Assembly: GCF_000526775.1 (NCBI RefSeq)
Contig: NZ_JAGS01000001.1
Coordinates: 3,731,136 to 3,795,135, forward strand
Length of the DNA stretch: 64,000 nt
Source of the DNA: Ruminococcus albus AD2013
Lineage (GTDB): Bacteria; Bacillota; Clostridia; Oscillospirales; Ruminococcaceae
Direction: 5' to 3'
Numbering within the stretch: the first letter of the stretch is position 1; the number at the start of each line of letters is the position of its first letter. Below, piece after piece: positions 9,054 to 16,500 of the stretch. The translations under genes and the position numbers were made by a program. The notes beneath the pieces are model-generated. The model saw only the letters and a list, made by a program, of their open reading frames with translations. It had not been told where the DNA came from and made no database searches.

Positions 9054-9416
9054 ATGATCATAGAAGATAATAACTATTTTGAAGTAAAAAACGATACGAT
9101 AGAATCAATTGAAAGATATTTTAAAAGATACCCTTTAGATGTAGCGAATATTGCAAGACTGGACTATGAATTAGTTGACCCGGCTGATGATATTGAACAA
9201 CTAATTATTTCAATTATCATTTTTTACCATGCAATCTGGAAAAAAGCGGGAGCTCTTCCTGCGTTTGACATTGGAAGCGTAAAAAGAATTGCAAATGCGA
9301 TTTTACAATTCAACCCAACTTTTAATCATTTAAATGCTGATGAATATAACGATTTTATCAAAATGGTTAAAGAATTTAGTGAGAGGAAAATAGAGATATT
9401 TGAGGATAACAGATAA
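9054..9416 (+). CDS. Putative immunity protein, copy 1
   Basis: A 120-residue acidic protein without signal or membrane segments, starting at ATG 9054 behind GAGGAATTA. I do not recognise the family. It lies 9 bases after the deaminase-like toxin tip and has a paralogue at 9535-9897 (same length; shared MIIE.NNYFE start, YHAIWKK.GALP centre and KIEIFEDNR end). Position after a toxin tip and tandem duplication fit an immunity protein; this is inference from context. Confidence 0.6.
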   Translation: MIIEDNNYFEVKNDTIESIERYFKRYPLDVANIARLDYELVDPADDIEQLIISIIIFYHAIWKKAGALPAFDIGSVKRIANAILQFNPTFNHLNADEYNDFIKMVKEFSERKIEIFEDNR

Positions 9417-9456
9417 TCTGCATCGATCTGGTGATGATAAATACAATGTCGTGACC

Positions 9457-9525
9457 CAATTCCATGAACGACATACAAACATTGAAATTGAAATAATTCA
9501 TAATAATATACGAATTACGAAGTGA
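9457..9525 (+). pseudogene. Second copy of the toxin-tip C-terminus
   Basis: 23 codons reading QFHERHTNIEIEIIHNN...ITK then TGA, matching the end of the toxin tip at 8976-9044. It is a by-product of the 481-bp tandem duplication and leaves the second immunity-like gene with the same upstream context. Confidence 0.65.
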
Positions 9526-9534
9526 GGAATTAAT

Positions 9535-9897
9535 ATGATCATAGAAAAAAATAACTATTTTGAAGAAAAAACAAATTTGATTGAGTCACTTGAAGTATAT
9601 TTTAAAAGACACCCTTTGGATGCGGAAAATATTGGAAGGCAGTACACTGAAGAAGTTTTAGGAGCTGAAGATACTGAACAAATGGTTATTGCAGATATCA
9701 TTTTATACCATGCGATCTGGAAAAAAGTCGGAGCTCTTCCGGAATATATCATTGAAAGAATAAAAAGAAATACAAATGAAATAATTCAATCCAATCCGAC
9801 TTTTACTCATCTAAATGCTGATGAATATAAGGATTTTATTAAAATTGTTAAAGAATTGAGTGAGAGTAAAATAGAGATATTTGAGGATAACAGATAA
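9535..9897 (+). CDS. Putative immunity protein, copy 2
   Basis: A 120-residue paralogue of 9054-9416 with the same ribosome site (GAGGAATTA), conserved YHAIWKK.GALP core and identical KIEIFEDNR end. The middle region (about residues 35-55 and 70-90) is the most diverged, the pattern expected if copies have adapted to different toxin variants. The family is unknown to me; the role is inferred only from the repeated toxin-tail context. Confidence 0.6.
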   Translation: MIIEKNNYFEEKTNLIESLEVYFKRHPLDAENIGRQYTEEVLGAEDTEQMVIADIILYHAIWKKVGALPEYIIERIKRNTNEIIQSNPTFTHLNADEYKDFIKIVKELSESKIEIFEDNR

Positions 9898-9941
9898 TCT
9901 GCATTGATCCGGTGATGATAAATACAATGTCGTCACCCACC

Positions 9942-10194
9942 CATTAGGTCCTGGTGCAGTCGGCAACCCGAATTCACTTAATACATCATAGTTCTTTCTT
10001 CTATATGCATCTATTAAGCTTGCATATTTTTGGGGCTGTCTTTGCTTAAATATATCATAATATTCGTTAATTGAGCCTCTGCTGCGAATCAGATTTTCAG
10101 CAATCATTTCATCTACTTCCGGAACTTCATCAAAAGCAAAATCTTCATCCACTAACTGAAACGATCCATTATTCACCGAAACAAGAATGTAAGA
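9942..10194 (-). pseudogene. Unrecognised gene fragment trapped between the immunity cassette and a TnpB remnant
   Basis: The minus strand reads through about 84 codons (SVNNGSFQLVDEDFAF ... YDVLSEFGLPTAPGPNGW) with coding-like composition. Both ends run into other elements: the 3' end into the duplicated tail at 9941, the 5' end into the TnpB remnant at 10201. Neither a natural start nor a stop can be assigned. It may be another toxin or immunity piece. Confidence 0.4.
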
Positions 10195-10200
10195 GCATGG

Positions 10201-10290
10201 GACTGTCCCAAATGTGAAACTCATCATGACAGAGATGTAAATGCTGCAATAAATATAAGAAATGAAGGTATGCTAATAGCATTAGGATAG
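10201..10290 (+). pseudogene. C-terminal remnant of a TnpB (IS200/IS605) protein
   Basis: 30 codons reading DCPKCETHHDRDVNAAINIR...LIALG then TAG. CPKC plus HDRDVNAA is the zinc finger and third RuvC motif of TnpB. The upstream part is missing. The normal right end of such an element follows (10300-10423). Confidence 0.75.
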
Positions 10291-10299
10291 TCTTAAATC

Positions 10300-10423
10300 A
10301 TAAAAGCCGTGGGACACACGGGGTTAGCTCGCATATGCTTAGTACATTAGTACTATCGAACGAGAACCGAACTCGCTGAGGTCAGGGGAAGCCCCCGCCT
10401 CTTTAGGCGGGGGAGGATGTCAC
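10300..10423 (+). ncRNA. Right-end / omega-RNA-like structured region of the TnpB remnant
   Basis: After the tnpB stop the sequence contains short inverted repeats and ends in a strong hairpin, CCCCCGCCT-CTTT-AGGCGGGGG region (10392-10413), then GAGGATGTCAC. In IS200/IS605 elements the 3' end of tnpB and the right end encode the guide-carrying RNA. The call rests on position and folding only; with tnpB truncated, any RNA would be orphaned. Confidence 0.45.
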
Positions 10424-10527
10424 ACGAGCTTATCTACTAGTCCTTGGAAAGATTCGTCACTAACAGAGCGCTGAATGATTTAATTGTGCATCAGACAATA
10501 TTGAAAGCATCTTAAAATCTTTTTGAA

Positions 10528-10562
10528 AATGTATTGCAATTTGCGATACATTGTGGTATAAT
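10528..10562 (+). promoter_or_regulatory. Promoter and operator of the RelBE-like operon
   Basis: TTGCAA (10534-10539), a 17-base spacer and TATAAT (10557-10562). The -35 box is inside a near-perfect inverted repeat with 12-base arms (10528-10539 and 10541-10552, one mismatch), placed as expected for autorepression by the antitoxin. The ribosome site AAAGGTGG is at 10571-10578. Confidence 0.75.
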
Positions 10563-10586
10563 ATCATTAGAAAGGTGGTCGATACT

Positions 10587-10898
10587 ATGGCAACAAGAAC
10601 TGCAAATGTTACAGCAAGGGTCGAGCCCGAAGTAAAGGCTCAGGCTGAGGCTGTAATGGAAAAGCTTGGAATACCTGTTTCAACTGCAATAAATATGTTT
10701 TATCGTGAGATAATACTTTGGAACGGTCTGCCGTTTCGTCCCTCGATTCCTGTGAATGATGTAAAAGCACGTGATGAAATGACAAAAGAAGAGTTTGACC
10801 AGAGAATGTCCGTAGGGCTTGAACAGGCAAGACATGGAATGTCAACTCCTGCTGACACTGTATTTGACAGGCTGATGGGAGAACTGGGTAATGAGTAA
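10587..10898 (+). CDS. RelB/DinJ-family antitoxin
   Basis: A 103-residue protein. The N-terminal ribbon-helix-helix (ANVTARVEPEVKAQAEAVMEKLG...STAINMFYREI) is typical of RelB/DinJ antitoxins: DNA binding at the N-terminus, toxin neutralisation by the C-terminal tail. The start at 10587 is chosen because AAAGGTGG precedes it. The toxin gene overlaps its end by 8 bases. The operator at 10528-10552 is probably its own binding site. Confidence 0.88.
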   Translation: MATRTANVTARVEPEVKAQAEAVMEKLGIPVSTAINMFYREIILWNGLPFRPSIPVNDVKARDEMTKEEFDQRMSVGLEQARHGMSTPADTVFDRLMGELGNE

Positions 10899-11223
10899 AT
10901 ATAAGGTCGAAGTTACATCGTTTGCTGAAAACTCGATCAGATCCATAGCAGATTATATCAGAAATAAGCTTAAAGCACCTCAGGCGGCTCGCAATACAGT
11001 GAAAATGATCTTTGATGCGATAACAGAGCTTGACAATTTCCCTAACAAGGTCAAGCTTATAGAGGAAGAGCCTTGGCGCACCGAAGGTATACATCAAATG
11101 ACTATCGGGAATTACTATGTATATTTCTGGATTAACGAGCTTGAAAACAGAGTCATAGTAACTGATGTCATTTACGCAAGGAGAGAGCAGAAGGATGCTC
11201 TGGCTGATATGCCGATGAAGTAA
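10891..11223 (+). CDS. RelE/ParE-superfamily toxin
   Basis: A 110-residue protein with the RelE/ParE fold pattern: an early strand YKVEVTSFAENSI, two helices with IADYIRN, then strands HQMTIGNYYVYFWI and VIVTDVIYARREQ. It overlaps the antitoxin by 8 bases, the usual coupling. RelE-type members cut ribosome-bound mRNA and ParE-type members poison gyrase; this sequence alone does not settle which. Confidence 0.85.
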   Translation: MSKYKVEVTSFAENSIRSIADYIRNKLKAPQAARNTVKMIFDAITELDNFPNKVKLIEEEPWRTEGIHQMTIGNYYVYFWINELENRVIVTDVIYARREQKDALADMPMK

Positions 11224-11494
11224 ATATCGCTTTAGTGTGCTTGTTTATTCATATTCCAGAGGGATCAAAACTATAGGTGATTGATACAATAGCTGTGAAG
11301 AAAAAGCAGCCCTCCTTCACTGGAAAAGCTACTTTATATGATTTATTATAGATCTGGCGCTGGTAGCCGTGTTTCTTATATTTTCCCTTTGCTTGACGAT
11401 TTTCAATCGGTTCTATGAGGGGGTTCAACAGGTTCAGTGAGGGGTATATAAAACCTCGATTTTACGCCGTTTTCAAGCATCTTACATAATAGAA

Positions 11495-11532
11495 AAAACC
11501 GCCGTTCAGGTTCGTACCCTGACGGCGGTTTT
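11495..11532. terminator. Bidirectional terminator between convergent genes
   Basis: AAAACCGCCGT...ACGGCGGTTTT inverted repeat with A-run before and T-run after, located between the toxin gene and the convergent ATPase gene. Confidence 0.8.
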
Positions 11533-11537
11533 GTGGT

Positions 11538-12893
11538 TTACAGGTCTTTTTCTTCATCGAATGTTCCGGCTTTCAGAAACTCTCTGAGCAAAAATGTGCA
11601 AAAATATGGAAATGTGTAGATATGATCGCTGTAGCCGATATTGCCGTTTATCATTTTAACACCAAAGCGTATGTCAGCATATTTTTCCGAACTGATCAGT
11701 GTCCGCAGGGACTTTGCTCTGCCGTTCTGTGATTTCACTTCAACAGGAACAAGAGAATTGCTTGTTCTCAGAAAGAAATCCTGTTCGAGCGTAGAGTCAT
11801 CACGCTTGTAATAACACAGCTCACAGCCGCTTTTTACCAGTGCTTCACCAACCATATTTTCATAAAGAGCGCCTTTGTAAACGCCTAAATTTTTGTTGGC
11901 ACGAAGGTCGTCCTGTGCTTCATCATCAAGCATTGCTACAAGCAGTCCGCTGTCTGAAAAATACAGCTTGAATTTATCAGGATCAATGTTGCCCTTCAGC
12001 GGCAGTTCAGGAAAATTCATACAATTACATACATTAACGATCCCTGCGTCGGTGAGCCATTCAATACAACCTCTGTATGTGTGAAAGCGTGCTCCGGAAG
12101 CGACTTTTGAGATTTGGAATTTCTTATTCTCTTTTGCAAGCTGCGGTGCTATGCTATTGAAGACATTGATGATCCTGGTCTGGTCTACACCGTCTGCATA
12201 TTTTCTGATATCTTCTTTATAGTCCTCTATCAGCTGTCTTTGCGTATCGAGAGAGCCTTCAAAAATACCGCTCTCGATATACTGCTTCACAACGGCTGGC
12301 ATACCCCCGAGTACACAATAGTCAAGAAACAATGAACGGTACACTGCCATTTCCGGCTCGCTGAACGGTCTCAGCTCCAGCATAGCACCGAGCAGATCGT
12401 CATGCAGCGAAGCATCATATCCTTTTGCCCACAGGAATTCTTCAAAGTCAAGCGAGTACATGATATAGTCTTTTTTGTAGCCTACACTGTTGCTTTCTAT
12501 CCTGCGGTAATTGATGCCCAGCATCGAACCGCTGCATATCACATCAAAGCGTCCGTCTTGTTTGAAGAATTTCAGACTTGTGGCAATATCGGGAAAGTGC
12601 TGTATCTCATCGAAGAAGAGCAACGTTTTTCCGGGGATAAATTTTTTGGTTGGGTCGATCAGTGAGATGTTTTTGATGATTGCATCGCTTTTATAACCGT
12701 CTGCGGTTATCATCGTGTATTTCGGTTCTTCTACAAAATTTATCTCTATAACGCTTTCGTAGTGTTCTGCTGCAAAGTGGCGGATTGATTCGGTCTTACC
12801 TATCTGACGTGAACCTTTAATGATAAGCGGCTTTCTGTCGTTGTCAAGTTTCCAGTCGCTTAGAAACCGGTCTATTTTTCTTCGCATATACAT
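11538..12893 (-). CDS. AAA ATPase with C-terminal DUF4143 domain
   Basis: A 451-residue protein. Walker A GSRQIGKT, Walker B LLFFDEIQ, sensor region VICSGSMLG, a winged-helix middle part, then the C-terminal DUF4143 / nuclease-like domain with EQDFFLR and VPVEVKSQN. The start is set at 12893 (MYMRRK) because AGGAGG lies 9 bases before it (complement 12903-12908). Members are widespread in gut anaerobes; a defence or stress role has been suggested for the group, but no function can be assigned here. Confidence 0.88.
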   Translation of the reverse strand: MYMRRKIDRFLSDWKLDNDRKPLIIKGSRQIGKTESIRHFAAEHYESVIEINFVEEPKYTMITADGYKSDAIIKNISLIDPTKKFIPGKTLLFFDEIQHFPDIATSLKFFKQDGRFDVICSGSMLGINYRRIESNSVGYKKDYIMYSLDFEEFLWAKGYDASLHDDLLGAMLELRPFSEPEMAVYRSLFLDYCVLGGMPAVVKQYIESGIFEGSLDTQRQLIEDYKEDIRKYADGVDQTRIINVFNSIAPQLAKENKKFQISKVASGARFHTYRGCIEWLTDAGIVNVCNCMNFPELPLKGNIDPDKFKLYFSDSGLLVAMLDDEAQDDLRANKNLGVYKGALYENMVGEALVKSGCELCYYKRDDSTLEQDFFLRTSNSLVPVEVKSQNGRAKSLRTLISSEKYADIRFGVKMINGNIGYSDHIYTFPYFCTFLLREFLKAGTFDEEKDL

Positions 12894-13014
12894 ATTGCTG
12901 CACCTCCTGATACTATCATACAATAATCTGAGCCAAAAGTCAAGAGGTTATAACATTTTTAGAGTGAATTTATAAATTAACAATACAAAATTCGAGCGAA
13001 TTATTATATCTTCG

Positions 13015-13186
13015 TTACAAAATATCAGTGAAAAGTGTTTCTCCGCCGATCAGATCAAATCCGTCTGTGTCCTTAAAATCAAATCCAACGGTGCAGACAA
13101 AGCCTATGTTCCTTTTCCTGACGGCATTCTTCAAGCGTCATCGGTCTGTCGAGGTATTTGCATTCGTTGAGATCATACTGCTTCAC
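13015..13186 (-). pseudogene. Frameshifted remnant of a small unrecognised protein
   Basis: Minus-strand GTG at 13186 opens ...QYDLNECKYLDRPMTLEECRQ. About 27 codons in, the coding signal moves to another frame (IGFVCTVGFDFKDTDGFDLIGG...FTDIL, stop 13015-13017). Two coherent halves in different frames suggest a decayed gene. The family is not recognised. Confidence 0.35.
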
Positions 13187-13274
13187 ATATAATCAATAAG
13201 AAAAAATCCACAATCATATATAACACATATACATGTAGATAAAAATCTCAAACTCAATGGCGATGAATAAATTT

Positions 13275-13388
13275 GACCCTGCAGGGATGTTGATTCCTTG
13301 CAGGGTCTGATATTTTATGGGGTGCAGGGTATTTGACGGTTACCAAAAAAACACTCATTCAAGAATAAATCCTCGAATGAGTGTTTTT
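13275..13388. terminator. Two hairpins in a gene-free stretch (13187-13558)
   Basis: 13275-13308 pairs GACCCTGCAGG with CCTTGCAGGGTC. 13346-13388 pairs AAAAACACTCATTC with GAATGAGTGTTTTT and has A- and T-runs, so it could terminate in both directions. No gene is visible in the rest of the stretch. Confidence 0.55.
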
Positions 13389-13558
13389 GTTTGTCGAATC
13401 TAACGCCTGTCTTCCGGTTCGGTAAATGTGTACCAGTCGGGCTTTTGGTTGTCTATGAAATGTAACTGCTAAATAACATACCACCAGTAAAATTGGATAA
13501 ATTAAATATCAACCACCGCACACGTCTCCAAAGACTGCCACTAAACGAAAGCTCTAAC

Positions 13559-14098
13559 TCAGAAAACAATGGAAACTGTCTCGTGCCCAACATTTTCATC
13601 TCTTTTGAAAGAGATATTCAGCGTATCATTATCCCATTCATAATTACAATCTCCACTTTCAAAAGGAAGATAACCCGGTCTTACATCAGTCCAATATTCA
13701 CATATATAAATATTTAGAAAAATTTTCTTATATATTGTAAATCCACTGTGTATAGGTCTCTTAAATTCATGCAATACTACTGTATGCTTGCCATCATCAG
13801 AACTTATCGTGTTAAAATACTCAGTTCCTCCGATTGTACCAACTCGAAACAGAGATACTAAAAATACAGAAAAATATATGAAAATTCCTGCAATGAACAG
13901 AATAACATTTTTCTTATTCGCTTTCTTGCACATCAAAACAATAAACGATACAATAGAAACAGCAAAAATTGTCCAAAAAACACTGCTCGGTTTTAAAATT
14001 ACTGCAATTTTGAAAATCCGTAGTATTACAATCAAAGCGGATAATGCGCATGAAAATATCACACCAGTAAGAAATTTTTTTGAATATTTATTATCCAT
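13559..14098 (-). CDS. Small membrane protein of unknown function
   Basis: A 179-residue protein starting at MDNKYSKK (14098) behind AGGAGG (complement 14105-14110). Three hydrophobic helices lie at about residues 10-32, 40-60 and 65-90, followed by an extracytoplasmic domain (TEYFNTISSDDGKHTVVLHEF ... GDCNYEWDNDTLNISF). The tail resembles a small beta-rich domain. I do not recognise the family. Confidence 0.7.
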   Translation of the reverse strand: MDNKYSKKFLTGVIFSCALSALIVILRIFKIAVILKPSSVFWTIFAVSIVSFIVLMCKKANKKNVILFIAGIFIYFSVFLVSLFRVGTIGGTEYFNTISSDDGKHTVVLHEFKRPIHSGFTIYKKIFLNIYICEYWTDVRPGYLPFESGDCNYEWDNDTLNISFKRDENVGHETVSIVF

Positions 14099-14433
14099 TT
14101 TAATCCTCCTGAATAAGTTTTCATGCCGAAATTGCATGGCGAATTACTTATAATTGATAACGCGCGAAAGTTAGTATATCATGTTCATTATAGAATGTCA
14201 ATAAATTAGTATACGATTTAGGATTATATACTTAATTATTGTTAATCTACCAAATTACCACAATATAGAATAGACAATTAACTCGATATGCAAAAGCAGT
14301 CACACTTCACTTACGGTTAAAATTAATCGATTCCGATGTTTTAGAAAAATAGACAAGATTGAATCAAAATATGATCAATCAACACAGTTATAGATGCTGA
14401 AAGAAATAAATTTACAAACTAAACTCCATTCAA
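14099..14433. other. Gene-free AT-rich stretch
   Basis: About 335 bases between two minus-strand genes. I see no coding frame, repeat or RNA gene; AT-rich segments could hold the promoter of the gene at 13559-14098. Confidence 0.4.
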
Positions 14434-14470
14434 AAAACTCTGAGGTACGCCGTGTAGCTCAGAGTTTTTA
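14434..14470 (-). terminator. Terminator after the coiled-coil gene
   Basis: 12-bp arms AAAAACTCTGAG / CTCAGAGTTTTT around a 13-base loop, with a T-run on the minus strand, immediately after the stop at 14484. Confidence 0.7.
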
Positions 14471-14483
14471 TATGATTTTCCGC

Positions 14484-14771
14484 TTATTTCTTTTTTTGTT
14501 TTTGCAATGCTTTCTTTAACTTAGAATTTTCCTTTTGCAGATTTCTTATCTGCCGACTTTGCGCCGAAATAGTGTTTTGATGCTTTATCACTTCATCTCT
14601 GAGCCTGACTATCTCCTTGAACTTTTCATCTAGCATAAGTCGGTATCTACGGCATATTCCAGCAAATTCCAGGCATATTTTGCTGTAGTTTTCATTCATT
14701 ATCTGATGCTGTTCTTTGGGAGAATTCACTTTGCCAAAGGCCCCGGTATATACGTTTTTCATATCACTCAT
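14484..14771 (-). CDS. Small coiled-coil protein
   Basis: A 95-residue protein. Residues ~45-95 are a continuous heptad-like, highly charged helix (FKEIVRLRDEVIKHQ ... NLQKENSKLKKALQKQKKK) with a lysine-rich end. No catalytic motif is present. It has its own terminator; start codons at 14771 and 14762 are both possible. Could be a regulator's helper or a mobile-element protein; function unknown. Confidence 0.6.
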   Translation of the reverse strand: MSDMKNVYTGAFGKVNSPKEQHQIMNENYSKICLEFAGICRRYRLMLDEKFKEIVRLRDEVIKHQNTISAQSRQIRNLQKENSKLKKALQKQKKK

Positions 14772-14984
14772 AGTAAGTTTATTTCACCTTATGTATCGTC
14801 ACGACGTTCTCATATTCTGCTTTTACGATCACCGGGGAGACCCTTTTTACAGTAAGCTGTCGTTCTCCCGATTTGTTGCCAGTGCAAAAGTGATTAAAGA
14901 GTTTTCGCATTGCGTGAGTTCGTTTTCGACTATGAGAACCTTGTTTTATAAATCAGGCAGATTTCTTTGATTTTATCTACCAAA

Positions 14985-15164
14985 TTACTCCTCATTGTAT
15001 AATCCTTCGTGCGTAAGGAAGTAATCTATCAACTTGATTGTATACTCGTGACAGTTGCTTTTTCCACCGTCCCAATTCTCGATAGTTCTCTTGGGGATCC
15101 CGAGGAGCTTTGCGAACTGGGCTTGGGATAGCCCTGTTTTCGCACGCATTTCCTTTACGGTCAT
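14985..15164 (-). CDS. Small XRE-family helix-turn-helix regulator
   Basis: A 59-residue protein that is almost entirely one helix-turn-helix domain (MRAKTGLSQAQFAKLLGIPK.TIENWDGGKS). The start at MTVKEM (15164) fits AAAGGA 10 bases before; an upstream in-frame ATG at 15188 is less well placed. Two palindromic sites in its own promoter suggest autoregulation. No partner gene is adjacent downstream, so it may be a solitary antitoxin-type regulator. Confidence 0.75.
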   Translation of the reverse strand: MTVKEMRAKTGLSQAQFAKLLGIPKRTIENWDGGKSNCHEYTIKLIDYFLTHEGLYNEE

Positions 15165-15215
15165 AATATCACATCCTTTAAAAGCCATTCCACAAAACGA
15201 CGTTTTCTTGATTAA

Positions 15216-15266
15216 ATTATACCACCATCTTGGTGACGCATCAAGGACTTTACCACCATTTTAGTG
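15216..15266 (-). promoter_or_regulatory. Promoter with two operators of the XRE regulator
   Basis: Minus-strand TTGATG (15239-15244), a 17-base spacer and TATAAT (15216-15221). CACCATCTTGGTG (15223-15235) fills the spacer and CACCATTTTAGTG (15254-15266) lies just upstream of -35, 31 bases apart (three helical turns). Binding there would block RNA polymerase. Confidence 0.7.
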
Positions 15267-15588
15267 AGTTTTGGATATTTGCACAAAACTAAATCCAGGT
15301 TTAATGCAATTTGACGATTTTGCCGCCGCACGCTCGTGACTTTAGTCATGAGTTAGGCGGCATTTCTAGACATTCTGTTGTGCATGGTCGAGGGTATGTA
15401 TATTCATTGTAATACCATATCGTAAGAGCAACAAAATACAGGAAGTCCTGATCATATACTTCGTCTTGTAAACTGTAAGCCTCACTTAAGAATGTCAGAT
15501 ACTATAATTCTTAAGTGAAAGACAGCTAAGTGAGTAAGATCAGCTGTCTTTCTGCTTCTTAAACCTCATAAAAAGAAAAATTGAATTC

Positions 15589-15614
15589 TGTTTGTGTCAC
15601 GCGTGACACAAACA
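15589..15614. repeat. 26-bp perfect palindrome inside the miniature element
   Basis: 13-base arms centred on ACG/CGT (TGTTTGTGTCACG / CGTGACACAAACA), upstream of the gene. The counterpart in the other copy (20188-20213) differs by a compensatory pair and stays palindromic. Confidence 0.85.
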
Positions 15615-15783
15615 CAGAACAACTTTTAAGTATATAAAATTTTAAATTCTTAAAAAAATCTACTATAATAAATATATATGGAAACCATCGTATTTTGTAG
15701 CAACTGTAAGCGACAGAAGTCTTAAACAGGTAACAGATTACATTAATTCTCAAAAAAACAAGTAGAAGGAGGGAGTCTGCAGT

Positions 15784-16203
15784 ATGCAGATATATACGAC
15801 ATACAGCGTTAAGATCAAGCATTACAACAACATCTTTAAAGATACCGTTATCGTATACAGACATGCTGTAGATTACCTTATCAGCGTTTGTCTGGATCAT
15901 TGGGATAACATTGTTACATTCAAAGGGGTGAGTAGACTCACATATATCGAAACACTTATTCATGCTACAAAAGATAATCCCGATGAGCTATGCAAATTTC
16001 AAAATGGCAAGACCTACAACTGTGATCTATCTGCTTCGTATAATATAGGGGCAAGATACTTCATACGTGAAATATTAAAATCCTTGGATGAGAATTCAAG
16101 GTTGCTCATTGAGGCTAAAGTACCTCAATGCAGTAAGAGAAGCACCTGCACGTTCTCTACCTTAGTTAACCTGAATGCGGAAATTATTGCTCAAACAGCA
16201 TAA
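15784..16203 (+). pseudogene. tnpB-like gene with an in-frame internal deletion
   Basis: A 139-codon frame: the first ~66 residues equal the N-terminus of the protein at 20379 and the rest equals its C-terminus from ELCKFQNGKTY onward. 906 bases (302 codons) are missing, including RuvC motifs I and II, so nuclease activity must be lost. The C-terminal CDLSASYNIGARY motif (third RuvC Asp) remains. The reading frame is preserved across the junction. Confidence 0.8.
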
Positions 16204-16311
16204 TTTTCTGAGTTCAGGCTTTATGGTAGAAACGTAGTCCGCCCACCTAAAGTGGGCGTGTCCGCTAGGACACTATTGGAAGCACGCGACTTTAGTCGTG
16301 TGAGGCTTCAC
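16204..16311 (+). ncRNA. Right-end, possible omega-RNA region of the miniature element
   Basis: Three successive hairpins: CGCCCAC/GTGGGCG, GTCC/GGAC, and GAAGCACGCGAC/GTCGTGTGAGGCTTC. By analogy with TnpB systems an RNA from here would end at the element boundary (16311) with flanking DNA as guide. Inferred from position and structure. Confidence 0.4.
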
Positions 16312-16500
16312 CATTAAGGTAACAGATCAAAGCTGATTTAACAGTTCAAGGAAATCTTCATCAGCCGCTGCTTGAACGTATTAAATATTTTTAAATACTT
16401 CTTAGACCTTTGATCCGTCATTGCCAAAACTTTTATGCGTTTTTATTATATGATATATATCACTTGCTGTTGTTAAGAGGATAGCAACACACTTTTTTTG

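Larger units (their letters stand above)
8976..9941 (+). repeat. Tandem duplication of a ~481-bp toxin-tail plus immunity unit
   Basis: Unit 1 (8976-9456) and unit 2 (9457-9941) align throughout. Both begin with the last ~23 codons of the toxin tip (CAATTCC.TGAACGACATAC), continue with a 120-codon immunity-like gene, and end with a shared ~35-bp tail around GGTGATGATAAATACAATGT. They differ by scattered substitutions, so the duplication is not recent. Confidence 0.75.
15312..16311 (+). mobile_element. Miniature (internally deleted) copy of the TnpB element
   Basis: The first 680 or so and last 320 or so bases match the 1897-bp element at 19916-21812, including both ends: left TGACGATTTTGCCGCCGCAC with an imperfect hairpin, right ...GTGAGGCTTCAC with hairpin GAAGCACGCGAC-TTTA-GTCGTGT. 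The missing ~0.9 kb is inside the gene. Left and right imperfect hairpins without matching terminal inverted repeats fit the IS200/IS605/IS1341 group. Confidence 0.8.

Noticed and set aside
15312..15330. Target-site duplication for the TnpB elements
   Set aside because: Flanks of the two copies show no shared direct repeat; this group of elements does not make one.
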